Shown here one piece after another: positions 57,936 through 64,000 of a stretch of DNA of 64,000 nucleotides (positions are counted from its first letter, which is position 1; each line of letters begins with the position of its first letter). The stretch comes from Apodemus sylvaticus (taxonomy: Eukaryota; Chordata; Mammalia; Rodentia; Muridae), in NCBI RefSeq assembly GCF_947179515.1, contig NC_067472.1, positions 110,224,506-110,288,505 on the forward strand, given 5' to 3'. Under the pieces are notes generated by a model. The model saw nothing but the letters and a program-made list of their open reading frames with translations, was not told the DNA's origin and searched no databases. The position numbers and the translations under genes were made by a program.

Positions 57936-59505
57936 CTACACTCACAATTTTAAGACAGGGAAGCCATGTGAGGAGGGAAGAGCCCAAGGCCTAGGTCACG
58001 CTCCATGCCCTATCCTTAGCTTATGGTTTGAAGGAGCTAGAGATGGTCAGTGATGGAAGTGAAGATGCACCTGAACTCATGGGCCACTGTGAGAAGGTAA
58101 GAGCAAAGTAGAAGACATCTAAAAGTGTGTTAAGTGGTGACAAATCCGAGCACCATTGGTTCAACAGCCAAAGCCTGCTGTTGGTATCCAGTCAGGCCAA
58201 CAAGGGTCTGCAATTGGATGTATATCTGGAAGAAAGCCAGCCAAAGGGCTCTGAGGCTGACAACAGACTGCAGAGGTGCTGTCTCAGTAAAAGGAAGATA
58301 GTTAGCTACCTCAGACAGAGCCTAGACTCCAGTTCACCTACTCCCTCAAGCTCTACAATGTTGTTAGAAGTCATGCCCGTGCGCATATGCATGTGTGTAT
58401 GTGTGTGTGTGCATGTGCATGTACGTCTATGTGCATGTGTGTGAGAGTTGGAATGTGAGTGGAGAGTTGAAGGTGGAGTGGGTGAGGCATGAAATTATTG
58501 GTGTATATAATTGATATGTTTTATATTCTGAAATTTACTCATATGTGAACTACTGCTTGGTGATTAGCTGGACAAACATCCTCAAGAGAACTGACCCTTA
58601 GAAGCAGCCTTTCCAGGACTGTTACAGCAGAATCCTAATCACAGGAAACCCCTGGGCCTCAAACAATCAAGTAATCAGGGTTTTCGGCACAAGTGGTTTC
58701 AGATGATAGAAATAGAGACATCAAAATTAGAACATTTAAGAAATTTCAAGCAAAAGGGAAAGGAAATCCTTTAAAACTTAGTTTTCTCTTCACCTCTCAG
58801 GAATGGAAGAGCTTCTGGCCTGCTCAGCTGCTTCAGCGTTCTTTGTCATGCCCTTGGCTAGTTGTGCAGAGTCTTACAAATGACACTGAGGTCAGATGTT
58901 CATATCACTTGCAAAGGTTGGGAGGGAGGCAGTGACCTGAAGCCCAGAGTGGAGATAGTCTCCTCTGAGAGTTAGACCATCGGGCATCTGAACACAAGTA
59001 GCAACTGTCATCACCAAATGCACAACAGCAGTACCTCCATATTCTTTCCTCTTCCTCGCTGCTTTGCCATAGCTGGGTGAAAATGTCCCATTGGCTCATA
59101 AATCTTCCATCTTTTATCATGTTATTTATCACGGGACAAATCTTAGCTTGGGAGTTGGGAAGACTGTTGTACTCCCAAGGCCTAGTAGTGCTGGACATAT
59201 GGCACATATCCAACCCACAAAGTTCCTGCAGACATGTAGACATCTTCTGCTTGCCTCTCTATGTACACTCTACCTTTGTCCACATAGCTTTCTGCTCTAG
59301 GAGGAAGAAACCCTGTACAAATGACATCCTTGTGCTTTGGCACCCTCTGGTCTTTACTGGGTCCAGCTACTGGGGAGCCCAAGAAAGAGGATCAAAGGGA
59401 CAAAAGGAAGCCAGGTCAGAGAGTTTTCCTGAAAGGTCTGTGGTGGAAGGCTGAGACTCTGGATCAAGGGCCACTATTCTGTATACACATATATACATAT
59501 ATACA

Positions 59506-59511
<6 letters not shown>
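57936..59511. other. unannotated DNA with a TG-rich patch
   Basis: 58380-58445 is GCATG/GTGTG-rich low complexity. The remainder shows no recognised element. Frames of 105-125 codons have no recognisable domain. Confidence 0.5.

Positions 59512-59544
<33 letters not shown>
59512..59544. repeat. (TG)n microsatellite
   Basis: 16 pure units, preceded by a TACATA tract from 59481. Confidence 0.97.
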
Positions 59545-59549
<5 letters not shown>

Positions 59550-59754
59550 CTCCATTCTGGATTACAGGAATCAATCCCTCCTCCCACCATTCAAATCAAG
59601 GGTGGTAACTCCGCTCTTTCTGCTACTCCCAGGCTCGCACACCACTCTATGCTGCCTAATAGTCCTTCCATGCTTCTATAATTCCCTCTTATATTAATTG
59701 AAGCATGTGTTCATTTACTAATTGATATTTGACGAATAAATTTCTGTTCTTAAC

Positions 59755-59930
59755 AAGTCTCAGCTGTGTTATCCTCATCTTCAAAGTGGGGAGCAATCCC
59801 CACTTCAGAGTCTCAAATATAATATATTAGCTGATTAAATCAAACAGCATATGTACCGCGGTTAGCACGGTACCTCACATAAAATAAGCATCTAGCAAGT
59901 GTTCAAATGCAATGGCAATAATAGCAATAA
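59755..59930 (-). mobile_element. MIR SINE
   Basis: 'tatcctcatcttcaaagtgggg', 'agctgattaaatcaaacagcat', 'ggttagcacggtacctcacat' and 'aagcatctagcaagtgttc' follow the antisense MIR consensus to its 5' end. Confidence 0.85.
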
Positions 59931-60539
59931 TAGTAATAACCACAACATCTGGTTTGATTTGATTGTTTAACCTAATTACATGAGAGACGCAAGATGACAG
60001 GCCCACTGAAACCAGAAATCACATCTTAATTTATGTAGTCACGTATAAACTACTGAGCCTGTCCTAACAGTGGCTGCTGACAATACAGGAGCAAACAAGG
60101 CATAATCAGGCCACCCTACCTCCATCACAAGATCAGAGGCACCCTTAACCTTACCTTGACATGTCAACCCCTTGACTGATTCTTTGTTCCTACTTTGCCA
60201 GTTCCCAGTCCCCAGTCCCCATCTCTGAGCTTCCAACTCCTAACCCCAAGCCCCAGTCCTCAGCCCCTAGATGGGGGTTGTTTTGAAGACATGAATCAGA
60301 TCATGTGCCTCTCATGTTTTAAACACTCTCCAGGTTTCTGAAGGGGTTAAGGCTTACCACTGCCCTGATTTCACCTTGCAGCATATCCTGCTGCTTATCT
60401 CTCTTCTAATCTTGGAAAACTTTTTAATTTTCCTGTTTAATCAAGGTCACTCTAGCCTTCCCTTATCTTGTTGTTTGTGATATTTCCTAAGCATAAAATA
60501 CCTTATTCTGGTTTTGGTATTATGGGGTTTCTTCTGTTT
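59931..60539. other. unannotated DNA
   Basis: Nothing recognised. CCCAGTCCCCA-type words repeat irregularly at about 60204-60265. Confidence 0.5.
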
Positions 60540-60725
60540 ATTTATTTAGTCATTAATTAATTAATTAATTAAATTTTGAGAATTTCATATGTGCATATAA
60601 TGGGTTTTTATCAAACCCTCTCAATTTTATTCCTTCCAGTTCTTCCTTTGCCCCACCCATCACTTTCTCCTCCCAACTGTGTGTATTCTGTCTTATTTTG
60701 TTTGATCTATTATTAATTTATCCTA
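60540..60725 (-). mobile_element. Lx-type L1 3' terminus
   Basis: 'attttgagaatttcatatgtg', 'cttccagttcttcctttgcc' and 'ctcccaactgtgtgt' match the antisense 3' end of old rodent Lx elements. An (ATTA)n run lies at its tail side (60551-60575). Confidence 0.6.
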
Positions 60726-60740
60726 TTACTTATTATTGTT

Positions 60741-60754
60741 GCATATATATATAC

Positions 60755-60824
<70 letters not shown>
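60741..60824. repeat. (TA)n microsatellite
   Basis: Over 80 bp of TA with a few TACATA interruptions at the left. Self-complementary and able to form a hairpin or cruciform. Confidence 0.98.
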
Positions 60825-60827
<3 letters not shown>

Positions 60828-61845
60828 CTCATTCATTGTGACTGACCTCTTAGTTTCAGATAACCACAGACACCAAATGCCCACTTCAAGAACTCTTCCC
60901 TGTCTGGATTCTTGTTCTCTCCCACTCTGTCTCCATTATGGATATTCCAGAAAAGTCAGAACCCCAGCTTTCTTGTATCTACTTTCTTTTGAAATCATCT
61001 TCTTTGAAAAATTGATGAAAAATTTCCCTAAAATACATAAGGTGCATGGTGGCAGGGACAGTGACTTTCTCCTTATCATTCTTCTCCATATCATCAGCAC
61101 CATAGCAAATACACAATGACTGAGGCACAGCAAAAATCATCACTCTCTTCTGATGTTTTCACTCATGTGAGCACTGGGCAGGAGCAAGACTTTTGCTGCA
61201 TTGTTAGTCTAGCTGGGAAATCCTCAAGAGCTAATATAAATAGAATGAAAAAAGATAGGTGTCAGTTGCTAAGGAATTTAATATATAGCATTAGATTAAA
61301 TGCATTTGACTACCTTATCCTTCATGAACGTATTAGTATGTGTAATGTCACTAGCTTACTTTTTGTAGCACAGCTTCATCATTAAAGTTTGAATAAAAGT
61401 TACTATTTTTCAAGATTGCTTGATGACTGAGCAGCATAAATCATCTGAAGGATCGAGTGCACTGCCTGGCACAGAGCACAAGCTGAACAACTTGCATAAT
61501 TTTTACTTGTTATAATCCCCAGTGCTAGCATGTTCAATACAACACTTGCCTTATGCCTTGAAATCAAAGTCTCCTGGAAATGTATTTAAAATTAAGTGGC
61601 TGAGATTGTTATAGATGAGGCAGCCACCCACCATCTATCTCAATGTAGGGTCAAAAATAGAACTTAGCAAGTTATATTGTGTGGTTAGAAGCAGCTTTCT
61701 CAGAAATGTTCTCAGGTGTTAATCTAAGTAGTAGGTTTAGAATTAGATGTAGCGCTGTTAGTTATTAGAATGCAGGCAAGTGGTAGAACTGCAGAGGTGG
61801 AAGGAGAGAAGAGAGTTGAGTTCTAGAGGCTTTAGCCAGACAATG

Positions 61846-61848
<3 letters not shown>
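60825..61848. other. unannotated DNA
   Basis: Nothing recognised. Confidence 0.5.

Positions 61849-61893
<45 letters not shown>
61849..61893. repeat. (AG)n microsatellite
   Basis: 22 pure units. Confidence 0.98.
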
Positions 61894-61896
<3 letters not shown>

Positions 61897-62004
61897 AAGG
61901 AAAAGAAAAGACCTGGAACGGATGGATATATAAGGGACTAGATCTATGAGGAACAGCATACACATTATACACTGCATATTAGCTAGCTTTCCATTACCTA
62001 AAAG

Positions 62005-62094
62005 AATATATATATATATATATATATATATTCTTATATATATATATTATATTATTATAATATATATATTATATATATTATATAATATTATATT
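62005..62094. repeat. (TA)n/(TATTA)n low-complexity tract
   Basis: Pure TA at 62006-62032, then mixed TA, TAT and ATTAT words. Confidence 0.97.
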
Positions 62095-62479
62095 GATAAA
62101 TATAGACTTATTTTTAGCTGGTAATATTGTTAGTTTTTGTCCATAGCTGTCTAGCTCCATTGCTATTGGAGCTCTAGTGAAGCAATACCTCATGTTCGAA
62201 GTGCATGGCAGAGCTATCTTAATCAAGGGTAAGTGACAAGAGAAAGAAGTGATAGGTATCTCATAGCCCTGGTGAGGGAACACCTACCAATGGTTTCTCA
62301 CTTACCTATATTTCTTAAGAGATTCCTTTACTTCCTAATAGCACCAAGCAGTGAGTACTAAGCCTTCAACACAGAAGTCATTGTGCAATAAAGATCTGTA
62401 TTAGATAGTATATTTACATGCCACATGGTATGTTTGTTTATGTGTGTAATATGCACTCACACACAATAGACAGACACCT
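62095..62479. other. unannotated DNA
   Basis: Nothing recognised. Confidence 0.5.
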
Positions 62480-62600
62480 ACAGAACAGACTATAACCCTG
62501 AGTTATTCCCTTACTTCTCAGAGCCTCAGTTTGCTCATCTGCAAAGTAGAGATAATGGTCCGCTCTCCAATGGGCTGCACTTTATCATCCTGCTTTCTTA
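62480..62600 (-). mobile_element. MIR SINE fragment
   Basis: 'cccttacttctcagagcctc' followed by 'agtttgctcatctgcaaagt' and 'agagataatggtc' is a good antisense MIR core match. Confidence 0.75.
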
Positions 62601-62869
62601 CAGGAAGTATGATACAGCATAGGCAATTTGGAGCTGATGAAACAAAGTGAAAATGTAAGCTTTTGAAACATCTGAGGTGAGGGAAACAATAATGTGCTAT
62701 TCCTCCAGGTTTTCTTGGTTTTTATCCTCTTGTGAAAATGGGAAAAATGTGGAAATATTCTTTGTACCTTCCCTCAGTCCCTTACCTGTCTCTTGTAAGT
62801 ACTGATGCAATGTATGGACCTGCAAATGTCTAGACCTTGTGATGCATATCAGGTGTGTACTCACGAAGA

Positions 62870-63014
62870 GAGAAACACCTCCAGATACTTACAGTGTCTC
62901 ACACCTGCAATACCAGGACTGCTGGCTGAGGCAAGTGGATTGATAGCTGAAGGTCAGCCTGGACTACCTGATAAGACTCTCTTTACAAACAAACAAACAA
63001 ACAAACAAACAAAC
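62870..63014 (+). mobile_element. B1-type SINE with (CAAA)n tail
   Basis: 'gtgtctcacacctgcaatacc', 'gctgaggcaagtggattgat' and 'aaggtcagcctggactacct' are B1. The centre is shortened relative to full B1. The tail is (CAAA)n at 62986-63014. Confidence 0.85.
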
Positions 63015-63015
63015 A

Positions 63016-63142
63016 GAGGTCTGGTGAGATAGCTCAGTGGGTAAAACTAATGACTTCAGTTTGATTCCTAGAACCCATAAGATAGAGAGAAATGACTCCT
63101 ATAACTTCCATTTACATACATACACACAGACACACAGACACA

Positions 63143-63189
<47 letters not shown>

Positions 63190-63215
63190 ACATGTACATG
63201 TGCCTTTAAAAATCA
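63016..63215 (+). mobile_element. B4/B2-type SINE with (CA)n
   Basis: 'ctggtgagatagctcagtggg' (tRNA-type A box), 'gtttgattcctagaaccc' (B box) and 'gagagaaatgactcctataac' precede a (CA)n array at 63118-63187. Confidence 0.75.
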
Positions 63216-63229
63216 AGAAAGAAGAGTAT

Positions 63230-63779
63230 CCTGATACCCTCCCACACCCTATAGCCTGTCTGCCTCTCTGGACAGTAACCAGTGACACAGATGAGACTCC
63301 CTCCTGCCCAAATTCCTACACCAGCAGGGACACCCATAGAGCCTAGCTGTCAAGGGATCTACCCATCCTGCCTATCTCCACCTTCCTTCAGGTCTGCTTC
63401 CCCACCCAGGCCAAATCAGTAGCCCAATACCCTCCCACACCCTACAGCCTGCTTGCTTTCTAGGAGGTCTGTAATAACCAAGGATACAGACTGCCTATCT
63501 TCTAGGAGGTCTACAATAACTAATGACACAGGAGGTGTACCTTAATCAGGGGCACAGTTTTTCTGATTTGCACCTCCATCTACAACTAGGACAGATCCTG
63601 CCTCTGGACCCTAGAACCTGCCCATCTCCCTGGAGATTCACCTTGACCAAGAACACAGGAGGTCTGCCCTAATCATGGAAACAGGAGTCCCCACTCGAAG
63701 CAGAGATAGCACTGACTACCTCCAAGGAGGCTATCTCCAGTCAAAGGCACACAGGACAGTTGATACCAGAGATAACCAG
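63230..63779 (+). mobile_element. L1 5' UTR with degenerate internal repeats
   Basis: The sequence is built from recurring L1 5' UTR words: 'ataccctcccacaccctat' at 63234 recurs at 63427 (193 bp apart), and 'taggaggtct' recurs at 63461 and 63503. It leads directly into an L1 ORF1 start. This suggests a plus-strand L1 with its 5' end retained that continues past the window. Confidence 0.8.
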
Positions 63780-64000
63780 ATGAATGGAGTCAAGTGCTAG
63801 AAGATAAGAGACAGATGCCTATGTAATTTGGCACCATCGGAACGCAGTTCTCTCATCACAGCAAACCCTGAACACCTTAATGCAACTGAAAAGCAAGATT
63901 CTGACCTAAAATCCCATCTCGTAAAGATGATAAAGGACTATAAGGAGGACATAAATAGCTCCCTTAAAGAAATACAAGAAAACAGGCAATCAGGTAAAGG
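63780..64000 (+). pseudogene. L1 ORF1 (5' part, stop at codon 7)
   Basis: ORF1p is the L1 RNA-binding coiled-coil chaperone. The frame from ATG 63780 aligns codon for codon with rodent L1 ORF1: codons 17-21 read LAPSE (typical LASSE), followed by KQDSDLKSHL and INSSLKEIQEN. Codon 7 (63798-63800) is TAG, so the protein would stop after six residues. Beyond it the frame is open to the window edge. Only about 73 of roughly 340-370 codons are visible and the state of ORF2 is unknown. Early ORF1 inactivation implies a dead copy, though it may still have 5' UTR promoter sequence. Confidence 0.85.

Noticed and set aside
62870..63215. tRNA gene (A-box and B-box-like words)
   Set aside because: The promoter-like boxes belong to the SINE heads, and no cloverleaf can be folded.
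1..64000. CRISPR array, operon, phage or other prokaryotic system
   Set aside because: The DNA is rodent. The regular repeats are microsatellites without unique equal-length spacers and there is no coding density.

Overview
The window is nuclear DNA from a muroid rodent (mouse, rat or a relative). The evidence is the repeat content: B1, B2/B3, B4 and ID-type SINEs, MT and ORR1 MaLR solo LTRs, and murine-type L1/Lx 3' ends, on a background of older mammalian MIR, L2 and L1M fragments. The species cannot be fixed from sequence alone. Young rat ID copies and young mouse B2 copies are both absent. No host protein-coding exon, tRNA or rRNA gene or CpG island could be supported. The longest open frames (up to 147 codons) are chance frames, microsatellite translations or antisense of L1 3' UTRs. 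The window is therefore intergenic DNA or the inside of a very large intron.

Layout. 0-10 kb: MIR, a B4 SINE split by a B3 SINE with a (TATC)n tail, B3/B1, two minus-strand L1 3' ends (one carrying an MT solo LTR with a 5-bp target duplication) and a plus-strand L1 3' end. 9.7-16.4 kb: two copies of an unnamed LTR-like repeat, MIRs, a (CT)n array and an old L1M fragment. 16-21.6 kb: almost repeat-free. 21.6-26.2 kb: a 39-nt poly(T), a 53-bp tandem duplication, a direct 148-bp duplication about 1 kb apart, B4, B1, (GAAA)n and (CA)n. 26-37 kb: mostly unique, with a 33-nt U2 snRNA retropseudogene at 30620-30652 flanked by perfect 15-bp repeats, a 54-bp dispersed duplication and a 26-bp perfect palindrome. 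37-44.5 kb: B3 SINEs, a possible ERVK-like LTR, MIR/L2 and TG arrays. 44.5-54 kb: the transposon-dense part, with an MT LTR nested in an ORR1 LTR, two L1 copies with 5' inversions, a further ORR1-type LTR, an L1 3' end and several B1/B4 copies. 54-62.9 kb: mostly unique, with MIRs, an Lx-type 3' end and two long (TA)n arrays. 62.9-64 kb: B1 and B4/B2 SINEs, then the 5' UTR and start of ORF1 of a plus-strand L1 that runs off the window. Its ORF1 has a stop at codon 7.

No genes work together here and no new defence, metabolic or mobile system was found. The informative content is the record of retrotransposition (U2 copy, nested LTRs, inverted L1s) and of local duplication. Family names are assigned by recall of consensus sequences and boundaries are approximate unless a target duplication or exact terminal match is stated.
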